Source of the DNA: AV69 sp963742315
Lineage (GTDB): Bacteria; Verrucomicrobiota; Verrucomicrobiia; Chthoniobacterales; UBA10450
Assembly (NCBI GenBank): GCA_963742315.1
Contig: CAVULE010000007.1
Coordinates: forward strand, 285,384-349,383
Direction of reading: 5' to 3'
DNA length: 64,000 bases
Positions 36,696 to 45,137 of the stretch are shown piece after piece. Both the position numbers and the translations under genes were made by a program. Each line of letters starts with the position of its first letter. Within the stretch, counting starts at the first letter, position 1. The notes below the pieces were generated by a model. That model was not told where the DNA came from. It did no database searches and saw only the letters and a list, made by a program, of their open reading frames with translations.

Positions 36696-37685
36696 ATGCG
36701 CGCGATGGTCCTGGATGCGGCGAAGAAACTGCTGCAATTGCGCGATGTTGCCTGCCCGCGACCGAACGCCGGACAATTGCTGGTTCGCGTTTCCGCCTGC
36801 GCCGTTTGCCGGACTGATCTCCATATCGTCGACGGCGAATTGCCCGAACCAAAATTGCCGCTAATTCCCGGTCACGAAATTGTCGGCCGGGTCGAGAAGA
36901 TTGGCCGCGCGGTGAAAACATTTCGCGCGGGCGATCGAGTCGGCATTCCGTGGTTGGGCTGGACCTGCGGCCGATGCAAATTTTGCCGGTCCGATCGCGA
37001 AAATCTTTGCCGGCGCGCGCGTTTTACCGGTTATACCAGAGACGGAGGTTACGCGGAATTCGCCGTCGCCGACGCCCGCTTTTGTTTTCATCTTCCCAAG
37101 CAGTTCGACAATGTCGCGGCCGCGCCGTTGTTATGTGCGGGCTTGATCGGGTTTCGCGCTTTGCGCAAATGTGGCGATCCGCAAAGGCTCGGCCTTTACG
37201 GGTTCGGCGCCGCTGCCCATATCATCGCGCAGGTCGCAGTTTTTGAAGGACGTGAAGTTTTCGCCTTCACCCGCGCCGGCGATTCCGAGACCCAGAAATT
37301 TGCGCAACGTCTCGGTGCTACCTGGGCTGGCGGATCTGACGAGGCGCCGCCCGAAAAATTGGATGCCGCCATCATCTTCGCACCTGTCGGCGCACTCATG
37401 CCGATCGCATTGCGTCATCTCGATAGAGGTGGTGTCGTAGTTTCCGCTGGAATTCACATGAGCGACATCCCGGGCTTTCCCTATCGTGATCTATGGGGCG
37501 AACGCGCGATTTGTTCGGTCGCGAATCTGACTCGGGGCGATGGGGTGAAGTTTTTGAAAATTGCGCCGCGTGTCCCAATACGGACTGAAACAGAAACATT
37601 TCCGCTGGCAGAGGCAAACGAAGCTCTGACGCAATTGCGCGCCGGCCGGCTCACCGGGGCGGCCGTTTTGGTGATGGATACCTGA
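36696..37685 (+). CDS. Zinc-dependent alcohol dehydrogenase (AdhA-like)
   Basis: A 329-residue medium-chain dehydrogenase. Catalytic zinc ligands in AVCRTDLHIVDGELP and IPGHEIVGRVE; structural zinc cysteines in GRCKFCRSDRENLC; cofactor motif GLYGFGAAAHI. It resembles single-chain AdhA/AdhP enzymes that oxidise primary alcohols, but the substrate is not determined. The D-amino-acid-oxidase-like gene follows after 4 bases, so the two are probably cotranscribed. Confidence 0.85.
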   Translation: MRAMVLDAAKKLLQLRDVACPRPNAGQLLVRVSACAVCRTDLHIVDGELPEPKLPLIPGHEIVGRVEKIGRAVKTFRAGDRVGIPWLGWTCGRCKFCRSDRENLCRRARFTGYTRDGGYAEFAVADARFCFHLPKQFDNVAAAPLLCAGLIGFRALRKCGDPQRLGLYGFGAAAHIIAQVAVFEGREVFAFTRAGDSETQKFAQRLGATWAGGSDEAPPEKLDAAIIFAPVGALMPIALRHLDRGGVVVSAGIHMSDIPGFPYRDLWGERAICSVANLTRGDGVKFLKIAPRVPIRTETETFPLAEANEALTQLRAGRLTGAAVLVMDT

Positions 37686-37689
37686 TCGC

Positions 37690-38667
37690 ATGCGAAATCG
37701 TGCAGCCGTCATCGGTGCCGGTGTTTCTGGGCTGACCTGCGGCGTTGTTTTCGCGGAACGCAAATGGGACGTGACAATTTTCGCGGACGAAACCGGCCAA
37801 AAAACAACTTCGGGCGCGGCCGCGGCAGTTTGGTTTCCGTATGACGCCGAGCCAGCCGACAAAGTCATTCCCTGGTCGCTAATCACTTATGAACGACTGC
37901 GCGAGCTCGCGCACGATTCGCGAAGCGGCGTCTCGATGCTCGAAATCTGGCAATTCACCCGCGTCGGCCAGATCCCAATTCCCGATTGGGCTAAACATTT
38001 GGGAGCCCGTCCCATTTCTGTCGTCCCGAGCGAAGTCGAGGGATCTCTAAGAATTCCCGCTTTCCCCTCCATTTTTTCCAACGGCTACGCCCTCAACGTC
38101 CCGCTGATCGACACCACGATCTACCTCGATTACCTGGCCAACCGGTTCCACAACGCCGGCGGCACAATTGAGTCGGCTCATATTAATAAGGTGGAGGAAA
38201 TTCCGCGCGATTTTGATGTGATCGTCAATTGCGCCGGCATCGGCGCACGCGAACTGGCTCACGATTCGGAATTGGAACCCCACCGCGGTCAGGTCGTGAT
38301 TGTGCCGAAGCTCGATCTGGCGCAGGCGATTGTCTGCGACGATGCCCCATTGATATACGCCATTCCGCGCACGCACGATTGCGTTTTCGGCGGCACCAAT
38401 TCGATCAGCGAAAATCGCGCGCCCTCGGCCGCCGATTCAACCGCGATTGTTTCCGAGTGCAGCCGCATTCTCGGCATCGAAGCGCCGCCCGTGATCGTCG
38501 TGAAGGTTGGGTTGCGTCCCTTTCGAAAATCCGGGGTGCGCCTTGAGCGCGAAAGATTGTCCGACGGCCGCACCCTCATTCACAATTACGGGCACGGCGG
38601 CGCCGGCTTCACCCTGTCCTGGGCCTGCGCCGAGGAAGTTTGCGCCTTTGCCTCACGCACAAGTTAA
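37690..38667 (+). CDS. FAD-dependent D-amino-acid oxidase-like protein with repeat-derived insert
   Basis: A 325-residue FAD flavoprotein of the DAO family. N-terminal FAD fold AVIGAGVSGLTCGVVFAERK; substrate-domain FNAD-like region NVPLIDTTIYLDYLAN; C-terminal DAO signature NYGHGGAGFTLSWACAEEV. It should deaminate D-amino acids to oxo-acids and peroxide. Around residues 109-122 the sequence VVPSEVEGSL derives from an intergenic repeat (38020-38050) present in frame in the protein. Activity of the product is therefore unproved. Confidence 0.82.
   Translation: MRNRAAVIGAGVSGLTCGVVFAERKWDVTIFADETGQKTTSGAAAAVWFPYDAEPADKVIPWSLITYERLRELAHDSRSGVSMLEIWQFTRVGQIPIPDWAKHLGARPISVVPSEVEGSLRIPAFPSIFSNGYALNVPLIDTTIYLDYLANRFHNAGGTIESAHINKVEEIPRDFDVIVNCAGIGARELAHDSELEPHRGQVVIVPKLDLAQAIVCDDAPLIYAIPRTHDCVFGGTNSISENRAPSAADSTAIVSECSRILGIEAPPVIVVKVGLRPFRKSGVRLERERLSDGRTLIHNYGHGGAGFTLSWACAEEVCAFASRTS
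38020..38050. repeat. CGAGCGAAGTCGAG repeat inside the DAO-like gene
   Basis: GTCGTCCCGAGCGAAGTCGA then GGGATCTCTAAG lies in the coding sequence. It is the same family as the 96-base element in resB and the intergenic units at 23238, 53093 and 54848. Confidence 0.7.
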
Positions 38668-38811
38668 AGTCCAGTCTCACCAAAACCGAGTTAACCTTCG
38701 ACCGTTCCATGCGCGACACTGGAATGTTGACTATTCTCAGTAGGACTCCGTCGAGCCGCGTCGGACCGGGATGATCACCATCAGGACATCCCAATTTTCA
38801 TACCGAGAAAC

Positions 38812-39075
38812 TCAGTTCGGGAAATCTGGCCAAACCCGAACCACGATCCGCGCACATTGTTCGAGAGCCGACCGCAACGAAGGAGAAACTACGGATTGAG
38901 CGCGCTCAAAGTCGCGGATAGCTGCGCCAAGCTCGCCGACGAGTTCCGAACTGGTCGTCCACGCGACGTGATTCAACATGGAATCGACCCTTCCGGCTAC
39001 CTCGTCAAAGTGCTCCCGCCGTAACTCCTGAATCAGCTCTCGAAAACAATCGTAACCATCGGAGCCTAAAGGCAT
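38812..39075 (-). CDS. Small hypothetical protein
   Basis: An 87-residue acidic helical protein with no recognised domain (LGSDGYDCFRELIQELRREH near the N-terminus). It starts 16 bases after the stop of the HExxH protein gene, so the two may be one transcript. Composition looks coding. Function unknown. Confidence 0.5.
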   Translation of the reverse strand: MPLGSDGYDCFRELIQELRREHFDEVAGRVDSMLNHVAWTTSSELVGELGAAIRDFERAQSVVSPSLRSALEQCARIVVRVWPDFPN

Positions 39076-39090
39076 ATAGTCGATCGCCGG

Positions 39091-39576
39091 TCAGACCTGT
39101 TGTTGTGAACCACATATCCGCTCGGTGAGAGCAATGACCTCCTGCTCCAATGGTGCTTCAGGGTAGCCGATAGTAAGACACTCAAAAAGATAACGCCGAA
39201 GAAAAGGCTCGAACCCGCCAAGACGTTCATACTGCGCGGTGTGACCTAGTTCGTGGATAACCATCGTTCGGTCGGATCTGTGGTCGGAACGGATGAATAT
39301 GCCATAGCACAGGGTCAGACCGCGGGTGAGCGGCGAAAGAAATTGCGTTTCTTCGACTGCAGCGCATAGCGCCGGATCGTCGGGGATGGGAATCTCGGGC
39401 ACGTAGAGCAGGCGGACCCTTTCAGGGATTGCGACACCCACAAGACGCGCATCGGTGAGCAGCGTGTCCGACAGTGCCTCGCCTGTTGCGAGGATGCGCT
39501 GTTCCTGCGCGGCAGCCCACTCACAGGCAAGCGGCAGAAGCATTTCGAATTGTTCGGCCGTGATCGTGGAATTCAC
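39091..39576 (-). CDS. Small protein with HELGHTAQYE metallopeptidase-like motif
   Basis: A 161-residue protein starting with GTG. It has a HExxH motif in MVIHELGHTAQYERLGG and, downstream, RRYLFECLTIGYPEAPLEQE, whose glutamates could give the third zinc ligand. It lacks a signal peptide. Family not recognised by name, though similar small conserved proteins exist in several phyla. Enzymatic activity is an inference from the motif only. Confidence 0.65.
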   Translation of the reverse strand: MNSTITAEQFEMLLPLACEWAAAQEQRILATGEALSDTLLTDARLVGVAIPERVRLLYVPEIPIPDDPALCAAVEETQFLSPLTRGLTLCYGIFIRSDHRSDRTMVIHELGHTAQYERLGGFEPFLRRYLFECLTIGYPEAPLEQEVIALTERICGSQQQV

Positions 39577-39631
39577 AAAGCTGGGTTAATCGATTTCTAA
39601 CCCGCGCTCATTGGCGATGGATGACTTCTGC

Positions 39632-39683
39632 GGAGGGACGAGATTCCTCTCGTCCCGGACGTGCGGAAGCACGTCCCTCCAAG
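39632..39683. repeat. GGAGGGAC..GTCCCTCC palindromic repeat
   Basis: GGAGGGACGAGATTCCTCTC followed by GTCCCGGACGTGCGGAAGCA and CGTCCCTCC. It is related to the repeat at 61958-62010. The 359-base space 39577-39935 holds this repeat plus minus-strand frames of doubtful coding value and no gene I can support. Confidence 0.6.
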
Positions 39684-39935
39684 CCGATACCGTCCATTTG
39701 CCGCGTTCGACCCTGCTCATGTCGGTGTCCCAGTACATCAGCGACCCATTAGCTTGGACCACGTTAGAAATATCAAATTCAGCGGTGAAAAAACCAACCG
39801 CAGAGCTGCCTTTCCTTAGTTCGATTGGGGAGCATGCGCGTTCCGCGTGTTGGCGATGATGTCTCGCCATCGCGGACTTTTCTTCCCCTGCTTAGACGCG
39901 CCTCAGCGTGAGCTCGAAAAAGTGCAAATAGTGCC

Positions 39936-40622
39936 TCAATGGAATCTGGATCCGAGCTTGAAGTCTTTAACGGTAAACCTACCATCTTCACTGACAACCC
40001 CATCTAAGTGCGATTCCAAGTTAGCCGAAAAGTCTTCAATTTGCTTCGGATTCGCTGTGAGGTCGACGAGAACATGGAACGGAAATGCGATCTTGTGCTC
40101 GTCGGTTGTGACATCTATGGTAAAACCATCGGGGTAAGCCGATCCATTCCCAGCGTTCGCTTCCTTCGCGGCTGCGTATTTTTCCGGAACAGCCTCTTTT
40201 GTGCGAGCGAGAATTGCTTGCTGGGCTGTTTTCAGTAAATCGAGTTGCCACTTCTCTTTACCTCCCTCTAGCTTAAGAAGGACAAGGGCATCCGGGAACC
40301 ACTTACCGTATACCTGCCAGAGCAAAACAGATGAATCGGACGACCAATGTGGAGGAGCCGTCTTGCGGAAATTCAAGGCGCGGTCATAACCTGACTCGGC
40401 GTGAATAACGGCAACGACGTTGCCAGTGCGGAGCTCCACTACCCGATTCAAACGCTCGTCAGGTTCCTGCGCTGCTTCGATGTGGAAAACGGGAATCATG
40501 ACGCCATATCGGTGATCGGGTGAGAACGTGAAGGGGGGAGTAATGTAGTCGCTGTTTACAGCAGCTACGATGACGCGGAACGCGGCACCGCAAAAAAAGG
40601 CGATAATCGAGCTTCGGTACAT
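39936..40622 (-). CDS. Secreted hypothetical protein
   Basis: About 228 residues from ATG 40622, with a signal-like N-terminus (MYRSSIIAFFCGAAFRVIVA). The first half (PDHRYGVMIPVFHIEAAQEP, then APPHWSSDSSVLLWQVYGKW) has the look of a beta-propeller-like repeat that handles stored values; no family is recognised. Next to it on the same strand is the crystallin-like ORF. Function unknown. Confidence 0.6.
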   Translation of the reverse strand: MYRSSIIAFFCGAAFRVIVAAVNSDYITPPFTFSPDHRYGVMIPVFHIEAAQEPDERLNRVVELRTGNVVAVIHAESGYDRALNFRKTAPPHWSSDSSVLLWQVYGKWFPDALVLLKLEGGKEKWQLDLLKTAQQAILARTKEAVPEKYAAAKEANAGNGSAYPDGFTIDVTTDEHKIAFPFHVLVDLTANPKQIEDFSANLESHLDGVVSEDGRFTVKDFKLGSRFH

Positions 40623-40750
40623 GGGCCTAACGAGATACAGACGATGGTTCGCAATTAAATGCGAACATTTTTTCGCATAACCGCTCAAGCTATGTCATTA
40701 TTGCGCCGCGACCCGGTAAACGCGGCTCTCGCGCACCAATCGACCTTACG

Positions 40751-41146
40751 TTAGGGCGATGGCTTGGAAGGAGCTGACAACGTCGTCGGGGCCGGCTGCG
40801 GTGAAGAAGCTCTCGTAAAAACCCGGACCCAGATCCCAGTAATCGCCCTTGTAATATTCGTCGCGATAAAAACGCCAAATGCCGCTGACAACAATGAGGC
40901 AACTGATGCGGTCGTTCCAAAAATCGCCCAGATAATGGAAGCTCAGGTTGGTACGGGCATAGGCACCTTTGAAGCCGATGTGATCGTAAACGACGATCTC
41001 AGGCAGCCGAATCAGATCGGTCGATCGGTTTGGCTTGGTCTTTTCCGGCCGCGGACGCGTGATAACTAAGCGAGCCCAGTTTCCATTTCGTGTCGATGAC
41101 GCAGCCGTTGTCGGGTGAAAGTTCGGTTTTAGATACGTTTTTTCTC
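40751..41146 (-). CDS. Beta/gamma-crystallin-like domain ORF, start unclear
   Basis: The minus strand reads IRLPEIVVYDHIGFKGAYAR, later YLGDFWNDRISCLIVVSGIW and RFYRDEYYKGDYWDLGPGFY. The two Greek-key motifs (Y-x-x-x-x-F-x-G type) and the NDRIS linker are typical of beta/gamma-crystallin domains, which bind Ca2+ in many bacteria. The frame is open from about 41146 to TAA 40751-40753, but no ATG is in it; another frame carries MRKNVSKTELSPDNG, so a frameshift near the start is possible. Cellular role unknown. Confidence 0.6.
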
Positions 41147-41274
41147 ATAAGCGACAGATTTTCTTTATCTCAACAAAGGAAAAAGCAAAGAGCAAGGAAC
41201 AAAGAGCAGCGAGTGACCGGAGTTGTGAATCGTCAATCGAGAATCGTGAATCGGATCGGACACAGGCATGAGCA

Positions 41275-42339
41275 TCAGATACGGGCTTCGCGATTGGTGG
41301 TGCGAAGGCGGATGGTTTTTTGCGAAAGATCGTGGCTGGCGCGGATGAAACGGACGGTACGGCTTTTCGCACGCATCAAAATCGAATGGGTGATGGCGGT
41401 TGCGCCCTGGGACCGGACGCCACGCAAAAGCGCGCTATCGCTAATGCCAGTGGCACAAAAGACAATGTTTTTTCCGTTGGCCAGATCGTCGGCAGAATAA
41501 ATTCGATCGAGTTCTTTTTCGTAGCCTTCTTCGACCAATTTTTTTCGTTCTTTCTCATCGCGCGACCACATTTTGCATTGCATATCGCCGCCGAGACATT
41601 TGATTCCCGCCGCCGCCAGCACCGCTTCGGGCGAGCCGCCGATTCCCATGTAAAGATCGACGCCGCTGTCGGGAATGGCGGGCGCCATTGCCGCCGCGAT
41701 ATCGCCGTCCCCGATCATGCGAAGGGACGCGCCCGCACCGCGGATTTCATCGACCATTTCCTTGTGCCGCGGGCGGTCGAGCATCATGACGACGATGTCC
41801 TGCACACGTTTGTCCACCGCGCGCGCCACAATGGCCAGCGTTTCGGGAATGGGCGCCTCCAGTTTCAAATTATCGCCCCGGCGTTGCATGTATTGGATCA
41901 CGCGAGGGCCATAGGAAAGTTTTGTCATGTAAAATGACGGCACATCGCGGAGCGCAACTTTGACGCCTTCTTCCGGGCTCGCGGCCGCGATACAACTGAT
42001 CGAGTTGGGAGCGCCTTTGGAGATATTGGTCGTGCCATCGATCGGATCAATTGCGATATCGAACTGCGGGGTTCCCGGTAGCCAGGTGCCAAGGTGTTCG
42101 CCTTTGAAAATTCCGGGTGCGTTGTCCTTGATTCCTTCGCCGATGACGACTTCGCCGCAGATGTTCATGAGATCGAACATGCCGCGAATGGCGTCGCTGG
42201 CGGCGGCATCAGCCGCCTCCTTGTCGCCGCGGCCAAGCCATTTCAGCGAATTGAGCGCGGCGGCTTCGGTCGCGCGCAGGAAATCCATCTCGATAATGCG
42301 CTCGATGTCGTGATAATTCTGCTTCGGCAGGCGCGGCAT
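41275..42339 (-). CDS. glpX: Class II fructose-1,6-bisphosphatase (GlpX)
   Basis: A 354-residue gluconeogenic or Calvin-type phosphatase that removes the 1-phosphate of fructose-1,6-bisphosphate. Metal and substrate motifs: GEVVIGEGIKDNAPG, IDPIDGTTNISKGAP, YMGIGGSPEAVLAAAGIKCL. The start is the ATG at 42339 (MPRLPKQNYHD); a TTG 9 bases earlier is rejected. The tail (RTVRFIRASHDLSQKTIRLR) matches family members. It is probably the main FBPase of this organism. Confidence 0.92.
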   Translation of the reverse strand: MPRLPKQNYHDIERIIEMDFLRATEAAALNSLKWLGRGDKEAADAAASDAIRGMFDLMNICGEVVIGEGIKDNAPGIFKGEHLGTWLPGTPQFDIAIDPIDGTTNISKGAPNSISCIAAASPEEGVKVALRDVPSFYMTKLSYGPRVIQYMQRRGDNLKLEAPIPETLAIVARAVDKRVQDIVVMMLDRPRHKEMVDEIRGAGASLRMIGDGDIAAAMAPAIPDSGVDLYMGIGGSPEAVLAAAGIKCLGGDMQCKMWSRDEKERKKLVEEGYEKELDRIYSADDLANGKNIVFCATGISDSALLRGVRSQGATAITHSILMRAKSRTVRFIRASHDLSQKTIRLRTTNREARI

Positions 42340-42390
42340 GAGGAGCAACTACTTTGCGCACGCATCGGGCGGCTGACAAGTGGGAGACCT

Positions 42391-42418
42391 TTCCGGGCAG
42401 CGCACGCGCTGCCCGGAA
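42391..42418. repeat. Perfect hairpin TTCCGGGCAGCGC
   Basis: A 13-base arm, TTCCGGGCAGCGC, and its complement are separated by two bases. No T-run follows on either strand, so it is a palindromic repeat rather than a clear terminator. It lies in the 333-base space between glpX and the methyltransferase gene. Confidence 0.65.
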
Positions 42419-42567
42419 AGGAAATCCCAAGATCCAAAACCCAAATCCCAAGGAATCCTCTCAAGCACCAATGACAAACCAAGCCCCGACCGGGTAGGGC
42501 ATAATTCCATAGGACCGAAAATCTGTCGGGGCGAAGGCGGATGCAGATTGATAAATGTCGTCTTGAT

Positions 42568-42712
42568 CGCGGCTCCGCAGAGCGTCGCCCTGCCAGGAAG
42601 ATTTTCGCGAAGACGTAACGGTAGGGCGAGACTCCATCGAGCCGCGAAGTCAGCAACAGATCGACGCTTAAGCTAGGATTTTTGGGACACGACAGCGCGT
42701 GTCCCTCCAAGC
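42568..42712. repeat. Inverted repeat pair and GTCCCTCC unit
   Basis: GGCTCCGCAGAGCGTCGCCC (near 42570) and GTAGGGCGAGACTCCATCGA (near 42622) are inverted relatives of the 26903-26975 family. ACACGACAGCGCGTGTCCCT then CCAA follows and overlaps the last codons of the methyltransferase gene. Confidence 0.55.
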
Positions 42713-43293
42713 GGAATGAAGGCCGGCACTTCGCGCGTGTACTCTTCGTAGGCCCTGCCGAATTGTTCACGCAAAAGTTTTTCTTCGCTGCGGATGCGGA
42801 TGATGGTGCCGAAATAGTAAACTAACGACGCGATCAGAAGACCGACCCAGTGTCCGTGAGCGAGGCTGGCGGCAACGAGCATGCCGAACATGCCGGTGTA
42901 AATTGGATGGCGGACGATTCGGTAAGGACCGCGCTGGACGAGCTCATGGTGTTCGAGCACGCGCGCCTGCAAACTCCATTGCTGGCCCAGCGTTCGCACC
43001 GCCGCCATCACGAAAATGAGGGATGCGATCACGAGTACGACGATCAGGGTGGCGACGAGATATTGCGCGCGCCAATCGACCATCGGCAAAAATGGCGTGA
43101 AATGTTTGCGGGCGATTGTCCAGGCAATGGCGAAGGCGAGCGCTTGAATGAAAATCGCGACGATGGAAATACGATCGGCCTTTTTCGTTTTGCCATGAGA
43201 GCGCTCGCGAGCGAGCAAAAAAATCGCGCCGAAAATAATGTAGCCGATCTCAACAAAATGGAGCGGCCAGAGGTAAAGCCAGCGCGGCATCAT
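42673..43293 (-). CDS. Isoprenylcysteine O-methyltransferase-like membrane protein
   Basis: A 206-residue membrane protein of the ICMT/PEMT-like family with several helices (for example ATLIVVLVIASLIFVMAAVR). The C-terminal methyltransferase signature is GPYRIVRHPIYTGMFGMLVA followed by EEKLLREQFGRAYEEYTREV. These enzymes methylate lipids or small thiols; the bacterial substrate is unknown. The start is the ATG at 43293 or 43290. The last codons cross a repeat (GHGCSRAVVSQKS-like end), so the C-terminus may be altered. Confidence 0.8.
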   Translation of the reverse strand: MMPRWLYLWPLHFVEIGYIIFGAIFLLARERSHGKTKKADRISIVAIFIQALAFAIAWTIARKHFTPFLPMVDWRAQYLVATLIVVLVIASLIFVMAAVRTLGQQWSLQARVLEHHELVQRGPYRIVRHPIYTGMFGMLVAASLAHGHWVGLLIASLVYYFGTIIRIRSEEKLLREQFGRAYEEYTREVPAFIPLGGTRAVVSQKS

Positions 43294-43331
43294 CGCCAAA
43301 TTGAAACGCTATCCGAACCGCGTTCGCGAAA

Positions 43332-44879
43332 CTATTTCATCGTTTCCATCATTTCCCCATGGGCGTGACGAGAGGGACGGATTCGGAGAAACACCTGAAA
43401 ACCGTAGCCAATTTCGTTGCCGTAATACCGATCCAATTCGCCCGGTCGTTCATCGATCGTGAACTGTCCGCCGAGTCCGATGTCAATGCCATCGCCGTGC
43501 GTGAAATCATGCACGTAGCCAAATGACGCAGCGTAGATCGGGAAGATTTTTTCCAGGTCGCTGCCGCTAAGTACGAGCTCGTGTCCCGATTTTTCCACTC
43601 GCTCGAGCCGGGTATAAAAGGTGTCACGTCCGTGCTGAAGATCGGATTCGAGGAGGAAGGATTGCGTTTTGCCTTCGTGTGTATCGTCGTTCTGTCCCCA
43701 CACGAAAGTCGTGGCCCAATTCGCGTCGTGGCCCAGCGCCTTATTATATATGATCGAAGCGGTGGTACGGTGGCGGTTTACCATGGGTTCGATCGCTTCC
43801 GGGCTCTTCAAGTAGCCGTGCGAGAATTGCAGGGCAAGATCCGGCGTTGGATTCCAGGAAATGCGTCCGCTGGCGGAATCGAATCGCGGCCGATCAAAAT
43901 CGTAGCGGTCTTCATCCGGCTCGCGTCCGGTAAAAACGCTGCCCTCGATTTTCACGGTGCGCCAGACTAGCCCGGCAGTGGCAACACCAAAGGTGACGTG
44001 CGACGAATCCTGCCAGTGATGGCCAAGTGGTGCGTCGGGATCATCCATTGCCGAAATGCGATGCATGAATGTGGGTGGCCCGAGGGCGGGTTCTCCGGGA
44101 TAACCGAAATAGATGTAGCCCGAAAGACCGGATGTAAATTTTTGCGAATAGGTCAACGATAATTCGCTGAACAGATCGTGCGGATGTTGCCGGTCGTGCA
44201 GCGGTTGATCGTGCCAGGATTCGCCCGATTGAAAAAGCAATGGATAACCGCGGCCGCCTTCGGTCAACGGATCGAGACTCATCATCAGGCGCACGCCTAG
44301 CTGCACGCTATCGCCCAGAGGATGCGTGAGCATTCCCATCAGCCAATTCGGCGCGTCGATGCGGTCGTCGCCGCGGCGGGTGCTGACATTAGTGTAGCGC
44401 GGAAAGGCCGCGCCGTGGAGCATCAGCGTGTCCTGGCCGAGCATGAATATGCGTCCGTACATCGGCGACGAATCGGGCAGCCAACTTGTGCCTGAGCCTT
44501 CCCGCGTCATCGGGTCGGTCAAATTCACCGATGAATGCATTTTCATTTCATGCATTGTGTGATCATAATGGGGCGACGGCCTCGGCGTCGTCTCTTGCGT
44601 TGGACGAGACGGAGCTCGTCCCTCCATATCGTGTTGGGCGTTTCGTTTAACCGCCTCCGACTTGGGGGTTGGATGTTCGGTGTTCGATGTTGGATGTTTG
44701 TTATTTGTCTTCGCCGGCACCAATTCTATCCCGCATGTGGGACATTTACCCGGATGATCTTGCACAACTTTGGGATGCATGACGCAGGTGTATTGCGTGG
44801 CTTCCGGTTTCGGAGTCTGCGCCACTAGCTCGGATGTGATCATCGCGATTAAAATAAAAGTTAAGAAAGATTTGAGCAT
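43332..44879 (-). CDS. Outer-membrane barrel protein with metal-binding domain (copper-type)
   Basis: A 515-residue protein. Signal MLKSFLTFILIAMITSELVA; residues about 25-60 carry the heavy-metal-binding motif YTCVMHPKVVQDHPGKCPTC then GIELVP; next a His/Met-rich linker (HTMHEMKMHSS), then many beta strands (DSVQLGVRLMMSLDPLTEGG onward) ending FQVFLRIRPSR. It looks like an outer-membrane protein of metal resistance loci. The linker also holds two pieces derived from DNA repeats (HPTSNTEHPTPK and DMEGRAPSRPTQ). The start ATG 44879 is chosen at the signal peptide. Confidence 0.8.
   Translation of the reverse strand: MLKSFLTFILIAMITSELVAQTPKPEATQYTCVMHPKVVQDHPGKCPTCGIELVPAKTNNKHPTSNTEHPTPKSEAVKRNAQHDMEGRAPSRPTQETTPRPSPHYDHTMHEMKMHSSVNLTDPMTREGSGTSWLPDSSPMYGRIFMLGQDTLMLHGAAFPRYTNVSTRRGDDRIDAPNWLMGMLTHPLGDSVQLGVRLMMSLDPLTEGGRGYPLLFQSGESWHDQPLHDRQHPHDLFSELSLTYSQKFTSGLSGYIYFGYPGEPALGPPTFMHRISAMDDPDAPLGHHWQDSSHVTFGVATAGLVWRTVKIEGSVFTGREPDEDRYDFDRPRFDSASGRISWNPTPDLALQFSHGYLKSPEAIEPMVNRHRTTASIIYNKALGHDANWATTFVWGQNDDTHEGKTQSFLLESDLQHGRDTFYTRLERVEKSGHELVLSGSDLEKIFPIYAASFGYVHDFTHGDGIDIGLGGQFTIDERPGELDRYYGNEIGYGFQVFLRIRPSRHAHGEMMETMK
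44600..44700. repeat. Two repeat units inside the barrel-protein gene
   Basis: GTTGGACGAGACGGAGCTCG then TCCCTCC (near 44600-44628) belongs to the GTCCCTCC family, and GGATGTTCGGTGTTCGATGT (near 44668-44695) to the AACATCGAACATC family also seen at 58284-58337 and 63505-63541. Both fall in the flexible linker of the protein. Confidence 0.65.
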
Positions 44880-44891
44880 CGCTGGCGATGC

Positions 44892-44930
44892 GGAATACCT
44901 CCGCCGGTTTTTCTCCGGCGGAGGCTTCCG
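44892..44930 (-). other. Hairpin ahead of the barrel-protein gene
   Basis: CCTCCGCCGG (44898-44907) and its complement CCGGCGGAGG (44115 replaced by 44115-like numbering avoided: 44115 is not used; arms are 44898-44907 and 44915-44924) form a 10-base perfect stem with a 7-base loop, extended by flanking bases. It lies between the mini-protein stop and the barrel gene's ATG 44879. Possible RNA structure; function unknown. Confidence 0.5.
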
Positions 44931-44946
44931 GTAACTTTCCCCGCGC

Positions 44947-45072
44947 TTATCTTGCGCAGCAGTGGCCGCCGGAGCAGCACCTGCCGCCACCACAGCAATC
45001 AGCGCTCCGCGAGGTCGCGGTCGCTGTGCCGATCATGGCCAGGGTGGTAATAATCATCAAAAGGTACTTCAT
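44947..45072 (-). CDS. Cys-rich exported mini-protein
   Basis: A 41-residue peptide: a signal sequence (MKYLLMIITTLAMIGTATA) and a tiny mature part with CC pairs (ADCCGGGRCCSGGHCC). The ATG at 45072 is preceded by a strong AGGAGG, good evidence that it is translated. Three CC pairs plus His suggest metal binding. It sits upstream of the barrel protein with the metal-binding domain, probably in the same transcript. It is too short for many gene finders. No named family is recognised. Confidence 0.75.
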   Translation of the reverse strand: MKYLLMIITTLAMIGTATATSRSADCCGGGRCCSGGHCCAR

Positions 45073-45137
45073 TAAGTCCCTCCTGTTGAATTGAATTGCT
45101 CTCGCTCACGCGTGAGCGAGCCGACGCGAACAAGCAA

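Noticed and set aside
39586..39870. Minus-strand ORF of 94 codons
   Set aside because: Half of it is translated repeat, and no recognisable domain is present.
42391..42418. Rho-independent terminator for the methyltransferase gene
   Set aside because: The stem is perfect but lacks a T-run on either strand, so it is listed as a repeat.
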